A stretch of 10,195 nt of DNA from an uncultured bacterium (GTDB lineage: Bacteria; Fidelibacterota; Marinisomatia; Marinisomatales; UBA1611): positions 1 through 10,195 of the forward strand of contig CALKMQ010000144.1 in the NCBI GenBank assembly GCA_938092125.1. Reading direction: 5' to 3'. Positions within the stretch are counted from its first letter, which is position 1, and the number at the start of each line of letters is the position of its first letter. The notes beneath the pieces were generated by a model. That model searched no databases. It saw only the letters and a program-made list of their open reading frames with translations, and was not told the DNA's origin. Positions 1 through 6,566 of this stretch are shown here, piece by piece. A program made the translations under genes and the position numbers.

Positions 1-87
1 TGTTCAATTATTGGGATTGGTTTTGGTATATATCCAGCTTGGAAAGCAGCTCAACTTGATCCAATCGAATCGCTTCGTTTCGAATAA
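1..87 (+). CDS. ABC transporter permease, MacB/FtsX-like (C-terminal fragment)
   Basis: Only the last 28 codons and the TAA stop are inside the window. The reading frame is open from base 1. The tail reads as the end of a final membrane helix (IGIGFGIYPAW) followed by KAAQLDPIESLRFE. The pattern G-x-x-P-A-x-K-A-A-x-L-D-P-I-E-(A/S)-L-R at the extreme C-terminus is a hallmark of the MacB/FtsX/LolE-like permease superfamily, whose members work with an ATP-binding subunit in exporting peptides, drugs or lipoproteins, or in cell-envelope control. The fragment is too short to choose among these subfamilies. It is separated from kdsB by 135 bases, so it is probably the last gene of a different operon on the same strand. 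Confidence 0.82.
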   Translation, partial: CSIIGIGFGIYPAWKAAQLDPIESLRFE

Positions 88-222
88 ATTTTCTTTCTTT
101 AAAAGTAAGGCTAAATTTGATAACAAAAACTATGCCTGATACATTACATATAAACATATTCGCTACTATATTAGACTATTAATGATGATAAATAATTTTA
201 AATTTAATTTTATTTTAAAATA
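88..222 (+). other. AT-rich intergenic leader upstream of kdsB
   Basis: This is the only gap longer than 17 bases in the window, so it is the natural place for the promoter of the downstream gene run. It is very AT-rich, and bases 188-224 consist only of A and T. No G/C-rich hairpin followed by a T run is visible, so no intrinsic terminator can be called for the upstream permease gene. No Shine-Dalgarno-like purine run precedes the kdsB ATG at 223. A 16-codon reading frame at 132-182 has no similarity that I recognise and is not called. Confidence 0.6.
117..145 (+). promoter_or_regulatory. Candidate sigma-70-type promoter for the kdsB-hslU gene run
   Basis: TTGATA at 117-122 matches the -35 consensus at five of six bases. 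After a 17-base spacer, TACATT at 140-145 matches the -10 consensus at four of six. Transcription would start near 152, leaving an untranslated leader of about 70 bases. The position in the only sizeable gap supports the call. In such AT-rich DNA, matches of this quality arise easily by chance, and other -10-like stretches exist nearby (TATAAA 149-154, TATTTT 211-216). Confidence 0.3.
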
Positions 223-223
223 A
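210..223. repeat. 14-bp perfect palindrome touching the kdsB start codon
   Basis: TTATTTTAAAATAA reads the same on both strands and ends on the A of the kdsB ATG. A second, 10-bp palindrome, TTAAATTTAA, lies just upstream at 198-207. Both are made only of A and T, so chance is a real explanation. They might instead be an operator or keep the initiation region open. Confidence 0.4.
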
Positions 224-942
224 TGGTTGTAGGTGTTATACCAGCAAGAATTGGTTCGAAGAGGTTTCCTAAAAAAATATTAGCAGATATTAATGGAAAA
301 CCTATGATTGCGCACGTTGCAGAAAGAGCTAAGCAATCAAAGTTTCTAGATAAGATTATCGTGGCAATAGATTCTGAAGAAACTAAGCAAGTCTTATCTG
401 ATTTTGATTTTGAGCTAGTCATGACTAGCGAGGAGCATTCAAGTGGAACAGATCGAGTTTCTCAAGTAATAAAAGAGATAGATGAAGCTGAAGTAGTTAT
501 CAATATTCAGGGTGATGAACCATTATTGAATCCTCGTTTAATTGATGGACTTATAAAACTGTTTGATGACCCTACAGTAACAATGGCTACTGTAGTAAGT
601 CGCAACATAGGTATTAGAGACTATTTAGATAGAAATATAGTGAAAGCTTTTTTAGATGAACATCAAAATGCATATGATTTTAAGCGCGATATTTATGACT
701 CAGATATCGGTGGAGTTTTTAGGCACATAGGCTTTTATGGCTTTCAAAGAGAAACTCTTTTTGAATTTTCTTCAATGCCTGCCTCAAAAAATGAAATTAA
801 ATATTCACTTGAACAGTTCCGAGCAATAGATAATGATATAAAAATTAAAGCACTTATAACGAATTTAGAGCAACATGCAGTTGATACTCCTCAAGACCTA
901 GATTATGTGATTGCTAAGTTGAATAAAGAAAAAATTAATTAA
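223..942 (+). CDS. kdsB: 3-deoxy-manno-octulosonate cytidylyltransferase (CMP-Kdo synthetase)
   Basis: The enzyme activates Kdo with CTP to give CMP-Kdo, the sugar donor for the inner core of LPS, and acts in the cytoplasm. At 239 residues it is close to the usual 245-250. The N-terminal nucleotide-binding stretch IPARIGSKRFPKK (residues 6-18) is typical, as are INGKPMI (23-29), SSGTDR (73-78), the metal-binding QGDEP (96-100, with D98), RHIGFYGF (167-174), LEQFRAI (196-202) and VDTPQDLD (220-227). The segment that in common KdsB proteins reads roughly ALYFSRxxIP is here A-Y-D-F-K-R-D-I (150-157), followed by a shortened loop; the Arg is kept. The ATG at 223 places the family motif at the expected distance from the N-terminus, although no ribosome-binding site is visible. 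The next gene, pyrG, supplies its CTP and begins 13 bases downstream. Confidence 0.95.
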   Translation: MVVGVIPARIGSKRFPKKILADINGKPMIAHVAERAKQSKFLDKIIVAIDSEETKQVLSDFDFELVMTSEEHSSGTDRVSQVIKEIDEAEVVINIQGDEPLLNPRLIDGLIKLFDDPTVTMATVVSRNIGIRDYLDRNIVKAFLDEHQNAYDFKRDIYDSDIGGVFRHIGFYGFQRETLFEFSSMPASKNEIKYSLEQFRAIDNDIKIKALITNLEQHAVDTPQDLDYVIAKLNKEKIN

Positions 943-955
943 TAGGATATTTATA

Positions 956-2581
956 ATGTCTTCAAAAAACCCTACTAAATATATATTTGTACTCGGCGGA
1001 GTTATGTCTGGCCTGGGCAAAGGTATTGCGGCCTCATCTATTGGCTACATATTAAAAAATTCAGGTCTAAAGGTTACAATTTTGAAATTGGATCCATATT
1101 TAAATGTTGACCCAGGCACAATGAACCCTTATCAGCATGGCGAAGTTTTCGTTTTAGATGATGGTTCTGAAACAGATCTTGATTTAGGTCACTATGAACG
1201 TTTCATAGATATAAGCATGACAAAAAATAATAATGCAACAGCAGGTCAGATATATAGCACAGTTCTAGACAGAGAACGAAAAGGTGAGTATCTTGGCCAG
1301 ACTGTTCAAGTAATTCCTCATGTGACGGATGAAATCATAAACAGAATAAAGAGTGTAAACAAACCAAAGAAGTATGATGTCGTAATTTGTGAGGTGGGGG
1401 GGACTGTTGGAGATATAGAAAGTTTGCCTTTTATGGAAGCAATTCGACAGTTGTCCTTAAATGTTGGACGTGAAAATCATTTGATAATGCACGTCACTTT
1501 ATTGCCATATGTTAAGGCTAGTGGTGAACTAAAATCAAAGCCAACTCAACATTCAGTTATGAAGTTAAGAGAAATTGGACTTACGCCAGATATGATTTTG
1601 TGCCGTTCAGATCATAGAATAGATAAATCGGTTAGGGAAAAAATTGCTCTTTTTTGTAATGTGAGAGCAGACCATGTTTTTGAAGGTAGAGATGTTGATA
1701 GTATTTATGAAGTTCCTTTATTATTGCATAAACAAAATATGGGTCACTTAGTTAATGAGCGTTTACAGTTAGATAAAGAGCCTGAATTATCTAAGCTAAA
1801 AAATTTCGTACACAATTACAAAAACCCCGAAGCAGAGGTTTTAATTGCTATGTGTGGTAAATACACTGAACTCATTGATTCATATAAAAGTGTTTTAGAA
1901 TCTTTTGTCCATGCGGGAGTTGAAAACAATGTAAGAGTAAATATTAAATGGGTCAAGACAGATAAAATCACAAATGATTCGACAGCAATAAAAGAGTTTA
2001 AAAATGTTGATGGTATTCTAATATTACCTGGTTTTGGAGCAAGGGGAAGTGAAGGGAAAATTTTATCTTCTAAATATGCTAGGGAAAATAATGTGCCTTT
2101 TTTTGGAATATGCTTAGGTATGCAATGTGCTATTATTGACTTTGCTAGGCATGTGTGCGGACTAAAAGGAGCTAATTCAACAGAGTTTAACAAACGTACA
2201 AAATACCCAGTAATTGACTTGATGGAATCACAAAAAGCGATAAAAATCAAGGGTGGCACTATGAGACTTGGAGCGTATTATTGTAGTATCAAGCCGGGGA
2301 CAAAAGCATTCTCAGCATATAGATCGAAAAAGATTTCTGAGAGGCACAGGCATCGTTTCGAAGTAAACAATAGGTACAAAAAAAAGCTTGAAAAAGCAGG
2401 GCTGGTCATTTCCGGGGTTAATGAGGAGTTGGGGGTTGTAGAAACAATTGAGATAAGCGAACACCCTTGGTTTGTTGCTGGTCAGTTTCATCCAGAATTA
2501 AAGAGTCGTGTAAATAAAGCTCATCCCCTTTTTAGAGAGTTTATAAAATCGTCAAAAAAATATAATGCAAAGAGGAAATAA
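956..2581 (+). CDS. pyrG: CTP synthase
   Basis: This cytoplasmic enzyme converts UTP to CTP using ATP and glutamine-derived ammonia. The 541 residues match the family length (about 545). The synthase domain (about 1-270) opens with the P-loop GGVMSGLGKG (14-23), followed by KLDPYLNVDPGTMNP (44-58), HGEVFVLDDG (61-70), ETDLDLGHYERF (72-83) and CEVGGTVGDIES (145-156). The class I glutamine amidotransferase domain (about 290-535) carries the oxyanion region LPGFGARG (357-364), the nucleophile Cys386 in GICLGMQ (384-390), and the His512/Glu514 pair in FHPE (511-514). All catalytic parts are present. An AGGA at 944-947 lies 8 bases before the ATG. The gene stands between kdsB and kdsA, linking CTP supply with Kdo activation, and its stop codon directly abuts the kdsA start. 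Confidence 0.98.
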   Translation: MSSKNPTKYIFVLGGVMSGLGKGIAASSIGYILKNSGLKVTILKLDPYLNVDPGTMNPYQHGEVFVLDDGSETDLDLGHYERFIDISMTKNNNATAGQIYSTVLDRERKGEYLGQTVQVIPHVTDEIINRIKSVNKPKKYDVVICEVGGTVGDIESLPFMEAIRQLSLNVGRENHLIMHVTLLPYVKASGELKSKPTQHSVMKLREIGLTPDMILCRSDHRIDKSVREKIALFCNVRADHVFEGRDVDSIYEVPLLLHKQNMGHLVNERLQLDKEPELSKLKNFVHNYKNPEAEVLIAMCGKYTELIDSYKSVLESFVHAGVENNVRVNIKWVKTDKITNDSTAIKEFKNVDGILILPGFGARGSEGKILSSKYARENNVPFFGICLGMQCAIIDFARHVCGLKGANSTEFNKRTKYPVIDLMESQKAIKIKGGTMRLGAYYCSIKPGTKAFSAYRSKKISERHRHRFEVNNRYKKKLEKAGLVISGVNEELGVVETIEISEHPWFVAGQFHPELKSRVNKAHPLFREFIKSSKKYNAKRK

Positions 2582-3397
2582 ATGTTAAAAGAAATTAAAG
2601 TTGGTGAAGTCATCTTTGGCGATAACAATCTCGGAATCATCGCTGGGCCTTGTGTTATTGAAAACCGAGAACACTCTTTAAAAATGTCTACAGCAATAAA
2701 TGAGATTTCAAAAAAAGTACAATCTCCTATTATTTTTAAAAGCTCTTTTGACAAAGCAAATAGGACCTCTATTGAATCATTTAGAGGTCCTGGTATTCAA
2801 GAAGGATTGAAAATTTTAAGCGCCGTAAAATCAGAAACTGGAATGAAAGTGCTTACAGACATTCACACCGCCGAACAGGCTGCAATAGTAGCAGAGGTTG
2901 TAGATATAATTCAAATCCCCGCTTTTTTGAGCAGACAAACAGATATTCTTTTAGCTGCTGCAAAAACCGGAAAGACGATTAATATTAAAAAAGGCCAGTT
3001 TTTAGCACCTTGGGATGTTGAGCACATTGTTAAAAAAGTTGAAGAATCAGGATCAGGAAATATATTACTGACTGATAGAGGTACTCAGTTTGGTTATAAT
3101 AATTTAGTTGCTGATATGAGAGCAATACCCCTTATGCAAAACTATGGATATCCAGTTATTTTTGACGCGACTCACAGTGCGCAACTGCCAGGAGGTAGTG
3201 GTGGGCATTCCTCTGGTATGAGAGATATGATTCCAACGCTAGCTAAATCTGCAGTGGCTGCTGGGTGTAATGGTGTTTTTATGGAAGTTCATGATAATGT
3301 TGATTTGGCAAAATCGGATGCAGCAACACAATGGCCCTTAGATCAATTAACTTCTCTTCTAAAGAATTTAAAAAAAGTTCATAACTCATTAAGGTAA
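2582..3397 (+). CDS. kdsA: 3-deoxy-8-phosphooctulonate synthase, metal-dependent class
   Basis: The enzyme condenses phosphoenolpyruvate with D-arabinose 5-phosphate to give Kdo 8-phosphate, the first committed step of Kdo synthesis. The 271-residue TIM-barrel shows AGPCVIE (21-27), FKSSFDKANR (52-61), RGPG (68-71), QIPAFLSRQTD (111-121), NIKKGQF (134-140), DRGTQFGYNNL (165-175), DATHSAQ (195-201) and KSDAATQWPL (244-253). Cys24, His198, Glu235 and Asp246 correspond, each with the same offset of 13, to the metal ligands C11, H185, E222 and D233 known from the Aquifex aeolicus enzyme. The E. coli metal-independent form has Asn in place of the Cys. This protein therefore belongs to the metal-dependent class. 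The ATG follows the pyrG stop with no gap, and AGAGGA at 2571-2576 inside the end of pyrG is a well-placed ribosome-binding site. Confidence 0.97.
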   Translation: MLKEIKVGEVIFGDNNLGIIAGPCVIENREHSLKMSTAINEISKKVQSPIIFKSSFDKANRTSIESFRGPGIQEGLKILSAVKSETGMKVLTDIHTAEQAAIVAEVVDIIQIPAFLSRQTDILLAAAKTGKTINIKKGQFLAPWDVEHIVKKVEESGSGNILLTDRGTQFGYNNLVADMRAIPLMQNYGYPVIFDATHSAQLPGGSGGHSSGMRDMIPTLAKSAVAAGCNGVFMEVHDNVDLAKSDAATQWPLDQLTSLLKNLKKVHNSLR

Positions 3398-3401
3398 ATA
3401 C

Positions 3402-3929
3402 ATGACTGACTACAAAAAAATTGAAATGATCATTTCTGATATTGATGGCGTTTGGACTGACGGCTCCATTTATAGAGGTACTGATGATATGGAATTTAAA
3501 AAATTTTCTGTTTTTGATGGGGTTGGAGTTGCTTACGCCAGGGCTGCAAACCTAAAAATTGCAATTATTTCAGCTCGATATTCTCCTGCCACAGAGTTTC
3601 GAGCAAAAGAATTAAAGATTGAAGACTGTTATAATGGAGGATTAAATAAGTTGCATGCATACGGTGATTTAAAAAAGAAGTATTCATTATCTGACGATCA
3701 AATCGCTTATTTAGGAGATGATATGGTTGATCTACCAGTTATGGAGTTAGTTGCTTTACCAATTGCTGTAGCTAATGCCACCCCAGATATTATGCAAGTA
3801 GCGAAGCATACAACTGAAACTAAAGGTGGTGAAGGTGCTTTTAGAGAAGCGGTTGAATGGATTATTAAAATGCAGAATAGAACGGAAGAAGTAAAAGAAG
3901 AAATGATAAGAAGAGTTCTGAAAAGCTGA
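3402..3929 (+). CDS. kdsC: 3-deoxy-manno-octulosonate-8-phosphatase (HAD family)
   Basis: The phosphatase hydrolyses Kdo 8-phosphate to free Kdo, between KdsA and KdsB in the pathway. The 175-residue protein is a cap-less (C0) HAD enzyme of typical KdsC size. HAD motif I is DIDGVWTDG (13-21), with nucleophile D13 and acid/base D15. Motif II centres on S57 in IISAR (55-59), the motif III Lys is probably K83 in LNKLHAYGDLKKKY (81-94), and motif IV is LGDDMVDLPVM (104-114). The C-terminal KGGEGAFREAVEWI (141-154) is also characteristic of KdsC; in known structures this tail closes the neighbouring subunit's active site. AAGG at 3391-3394 lies 7 bases before the ATG. It begins 4 bases after kdsA. 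No arabinose-5-phosphate isomerase (kdsD) domain is fused to it. Confidence 0.95.
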   Translation: MTDYKKIEMIISDIDGVWTDGSIYRGTDDMEFKKFSVFDGVGVAYARAANLKIAIISARYSPATEFRAKELKIEDCYNGGLNKLHAYGDLKKKYSLSDDQIAYLGDDMVDLPVMELVALPIAVANATPDIMQVAKHTTETKGGEGAFREAVEWIIKMQNRTEEVKEEMIRRVLKS

Positions 3930-3932
3930 TTA

Positions 3933-4460
3933 ATGAAAAAGTTAATTTGGTTAAATGTTTCATTGTTAATTTTGTTTGGCTGTTCCTCTGAACCGACTAA
4001 TCTATTTTTAGAAAAGGGAACTGACTTTCCAGATCAAGAAAGCTGGGGTGTTACAATAATTTTAACAGACTCTTCAATTGAAAGAGCCAGAATAAACTCT
4101 GGCCATTTAGAAAAATATAATCAAAAAAAGCATATTTTTCTTGATGATATAGTTCAAGTAGATTTTTTCGATAAAAAACAGACGCATGTTGCGGTATTAA
4201 ATAGTTACAAAGCTGAAGTGGACCAAAAGACAAATAATATGAAAGCAGTCGGAAACGTAGTTGCGATTTCTGATAGTGGAATCACGTTATTTACTGATAC
4301 GCTTTATTGGGATGCGAAAAATGAAAAAATGAGCACCTTAGACTCTGTTATGATTACTACGTTAGATGAAGACACACTCTATGGTATTGGTTTTGAATCT
4401 GACTCAGATTTAGAGAATTGGAAAATATTGAACCCTTCAGGCGTAACTGGAAGAAATTGA
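3933..4460 (+). CDS. lptC: LPS export protein LptC, predicted lipoprotein
   Basis: The protein of 175 residues starts with a short lipoprotein signal: KK at 2-3, a hydrophobic stretch (4-16) and the lipobox LFGC with Cys17 as the predicted lipid-anchored residue, followed by Ser18. The rest is rich in short beta-strand-like segments typical of the LptC/LptA (OstA-like) beta-jellyroll: FPDQESWGVTIILTDS (32-47), HIFLDDIVQVDFFD (67-80), NMKAVGNVVAISDSGITLFT (102-121), LYWDAKNEKM (124-133) and the C-terminal YGIGFESDSDLENWKILNPS (150-169). In the Lpt machine LptC receives LPS from the LptB2FG transporter and passes it to the periplasmic bridge. The E. coli protein is held by a transmembrane helix instead of lipid. 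The position between kdsC and lptB supports the identification; sequence similarity within the family is generally low. Confidence 0.87.
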   Translation: MKKLIWLNVSLLILFGCSSEPTNLFLEKGTDFPDQESWGVTIILTDSSIERARINSGHLEKYNQKKHIFLDDIVQVDFFDKKQTHVAVLNSYKAEVDQKTNNMKAVGNVVAISDSGITLFTDTLYWDAKNEKMSTLDSVMITTLDEDTLYGIGFESDSDLENWKILNPSGVTGRN

Positions 4461-4461
4461 T

Positions 4462-5205
4462 ATGAGCGAAAAAAACATTACTTGTCTTTCTGCGAAAGGC
4501 TTGCATAAGCAATATGGTTCAAGGATGGTTGTCAATGATGTTGATATCTCGGTGAACCGAAATGAAGTCGTGGGTTTATTAGGACCTAATGGAGCTGGTA
4601 AGACAACAACCTTTTATATGATTACAGGCATGGTCAAGCCAACTAAGGGTGATATTTTTTTAGATAATCATAAAATCACAAATGACCCAATGTATAAAAG
4701 AGCTCGAAAAGGCGTCGGCTATCTTGCGCAGGAACCTTCTATTTTTTCAAAATTGACTGTTGAAAATAATTTAAAACTAGTGCTTGAGATGAGAAAAGAT
4801 CTTACAAAAGATGAGCAAGAAGAAAAGCTAAACTCTTTATTAGATGATTTTTCTGTCACTAAATTAAAAAATAGTAAAGGTGGAACGCTTTCAGGTGGGG
4901 AAAGAAGACGCGTAGAAATTGCTAGGTCCCTCTGTATGGATCCTGACTTTGTCCTCCTAGACGAGCCTTTTGCTGGAGTTGATCCAATTGCAGTAGAAGA
5001 GATTCAATCTATTGTTAATTCTTTAAAAGAGAGAAATATAGGAGTCTTAATTACTGATCATAATGTAAGGGAAACTCTTTCTATAACAGACCGTTCATAT
5101 CTTCTGTTTAATGGCCAAATTTTAAAATCAGGAACTTCTGAGGATTTAGCGAACGATAAAGAAGCAAAAAGGCTTTATCTCGGAGAAAAATTTAGGTTAG
5201 ACTAG
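4462..5205 (+). CDS. lptB: LPS export ABC transporter ATP-binding protein LptB
   Basis: This is the cytoplasmic ATPase that, as a dimer with the LptF/LptG membrane proteins, powers extraction of LPS from the inner membrane. The 247 residues carry Walker A GPNGAGKT (41-48), the Q-loop in YLAQEPSIF (87-95, with Q90), KLTVENNL (97-104), signature LSGGERRR (143-150), Walker B FVLLDEP (163-169, with E168), DPIAV (174-178) and the switch His200 in ITDHNVRETL (197-206). The combinations QEPSIF, KLTVENN and TDHNVRET set LptB apart from related branched-chain amino-acid transporter ATPases. It starts one base after the lptC stop, with GGAAG at 4449-4453 as its likely ribosome-binding site. The usual lptA gene between lptC and lptB is absent. 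The lptF and lptG partners are not in this window. Confidence 0.96.
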   Translation: MSEKNITCLSAKGLHKQYGSRMVVNDVDISVNRNEVVGLLGPNGAGKTTTFYMITGMVKPTKGDIFLDNHKITNDPMYKRARKGVGYLAQEPSIFSKLTVENNLKLVLEMRKDLTKDEQEEKLNSLLDDFSVTKLKNSKGGTLSGGERRRVEIARSLCMDPDFVLLDEPFAGVDPIAVEEIQSIVNSLKERNIGVLITDHNVRETLSITDRSYLLFNGQILKSGTSEDLANDKEAKRLYLGEKFRLD

Positions 5206-5208
5206 TAT

Positions 5209-6549
5209 ATGCCACGTTTATCACAAAAACTTGAGCAAAAACAAAAGCTTGCTCCTAGGCAAGTACTGCAAGCTAGGCTTCTTCAATTAAACACAATAAA
5301 CCTTGAGCAAACAATTTTAAAGGAGCTTGAGCTTAACCCTATCTTAGAACAAGTAGAGCCAGAAGAGTTCGAAGAGAAATCAATGGCAGAAGAAGTGTTA
5401 GAAGAAATTGATGCACCTATAGAAGACGTATATACAGATGAAAGTTCATACTATCTCGATCAAGAAAAAGCAGACTTACCAGTACCAGATAGGAATACTT
5501 TTATTGAAAAAATTATTGATCAATTAAAAGACTTAGGTCTTGCAGACTTAGAAAAGGATATAGCAGAAGAAATACTATGGAATATAAATGAAAGAGGCTA
5601 TCTAGATACAGACCTAATACTAATTGCTGATAATTTTGGGTTGGAAGAGGAAGATCTTGAACCAATTCTATCAGTCATCCAGCGTATGAATCCAAGAGGA
5701 TTGGCATCAAGAAATCTTAAAGAGTGTTTATCTATCCAACTTGAAGATGACAAAGATTCCTTGTCTTACAGAATAGTATCAAAATACTTTGATGATTTTA
5801 TGCATAAAAGATATGATAAAATTAAAATCAAACTAAAATGTTCAAGCTCAGAACTTCATGATGCTGTTAAAAAAATATCCAAATTAAACCCCCGTCCAGG
5901 AGAAGGATATGCTGACAACTTTCAAGTTATAATTCCTGATTTAATTATAAGAGAAGATGGAGACGATTGGTTAATTACTACAAATGATGGTGGCGTTCCA
6001 GAACTTAGAATTAGTAAAACGTATGAAAATGGTATAGAAAATGGAGAGTTTGTTGGTAAGGCAAAAACGTTTGTACGAGAAAAAATAGATTCAGCAAACT
6101 GGTTTATTGAAGCAGTCAAACAAAGAAGAGTTACTATGGTAAATGTTATGAGGGCAATTATTAAAAATCAGCCTGAATGGTTTGCCGGGGATATGAATCA
6201 CCTTAGTCCTCTTAAGTTGCAAGATATAGCGGAAGAAATTGGTATGGACATTTCTACTATTAGTAGGTCAACTCGTGGTAAGTTTGTAGATACTCCTCAT
6301 GGAGTATTTGAGTTAAAACATTATTTTACAGATGCAATAGAGCTTGAGAATGGAAAAATTCTTGGAACATTTGTAATTAAAAAAGAGTTGCAAAATATAA
6401 TTAATTCTGAAAACAAAAAGATTCCGTTTAATGATGATACTTTAGTTCAGTTATTAAAGGATAAAGGTTACAAGCTTGCAAGAAGGACTGTAGCGAAGTA
6501 TCGAGACCAGCTAGGTGTTCCCGTAGCAAGACTTAGAAAAGAAATATAA
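5209..6549 (+). CDS. rpoN: RNA polymerase sigma-54 factor
   Basis: Sigma-54 directs RNA polymerase to -24/-12 promoters and needs an ATP-driven enhancer-binding activator. The protein has 446 residues, slightly shorter than the 477 of E. coli. Region I (about 1-48) contains QKLAPRQVLQARLLQLNTI (12-30) and LELNPILEQ (40-48). An acidic Region II follows (about 49-90, many E and D). The core-binding domain comes next, then a helix-turn-helix with LQDIAEEIGMDISTISR (337-353) and VFELKHYF. The C-terminal RpoN box ARRTVAKYR (424-432) is intact. The gene starts 3 bases after lptB, matching the frequent lptB-rpoN neighbourhood. The ribosome-binding site is weak (AGG at 5194-5196), so translation may depend on coupling to lptB. 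No hpf, rapZ or ptsN gene follows, unlike in many proteobacteria. Confidence 0.97.
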   Translation: MPRLSQKLEQKQKLAPRQVLQARLLQLNTINLEQTILKELELNPILEQVEPEEFEEKSMAEEVLEEIDAPIEDVYTDESSYYLDQEKADLPVPDRNTFIEKIIDQLKDLGLADLEKDIAEEILWNINERGYLDTDLILIADNFGLEEEDLEPILSVIQRMNPRGLASRNLKECLSIQLEDDKDSLSYRIVSKYFDDFMHKRYDKIKIKLKCSSSELHDAVKKISKLNPRPGEGYADNFQVIIPDLIIREDGDDWLITTNDGGVPELRISKTYENGIENGEFVGKAKTFVREKIDSANWFIEAVKQRRVTMVNVMRAIIKNQPEWFAGDMNHLSPLKLQDIAEEIGMDISTISRSTRGKFVDTPHGVFELKHYFTDAIELENGKILGTFVIKKELQNIINSENKKIPFNDDTLVQLLKDKGYKLARRTVAKYRDQLGVPVARLRKEI

Positions 6550-6551
6550 AC

Positions 6552-6558
6552 AGAGGAG
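6552..6558 (+). promoter_or_regulatory. Ribosome-binding site of hflK
   Basis: AGAGGAG lies 8 bases before the ATG at 6567 and is the clearest Shine-Dalgarno sequence in the window. It decides the start: another ATG at 6559 is too close and its frame stops after seven codons. Its strength at the boundary between rpoN and the protease block may let hflK be translated independently of rpoN. Confidence 0.75.
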
Positions 6559-6566
6559 ATGTTGAC

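Noticed and set aside
88..130. Possible intrinsic terminator after the permease gene
   Set aside because: There is a T-rich stretch (90-100) but no stable G/C hairpin before it.
132..182. 16-codon reading frame in the gap upstream of kdsB
   Set aside because: It is very short, has no clear ribosome-binding site and shows no recognisable leader-peptide feature such as a run of regulatory codons followed by a terminator.
1816..2259. 147-codon open frame on the minus strand
   Set aside because: It lies wholly inside pyrG, which is intact with all catalytic residues. The reverse frame has no recognisable domain and is explained as an antisense shadow.
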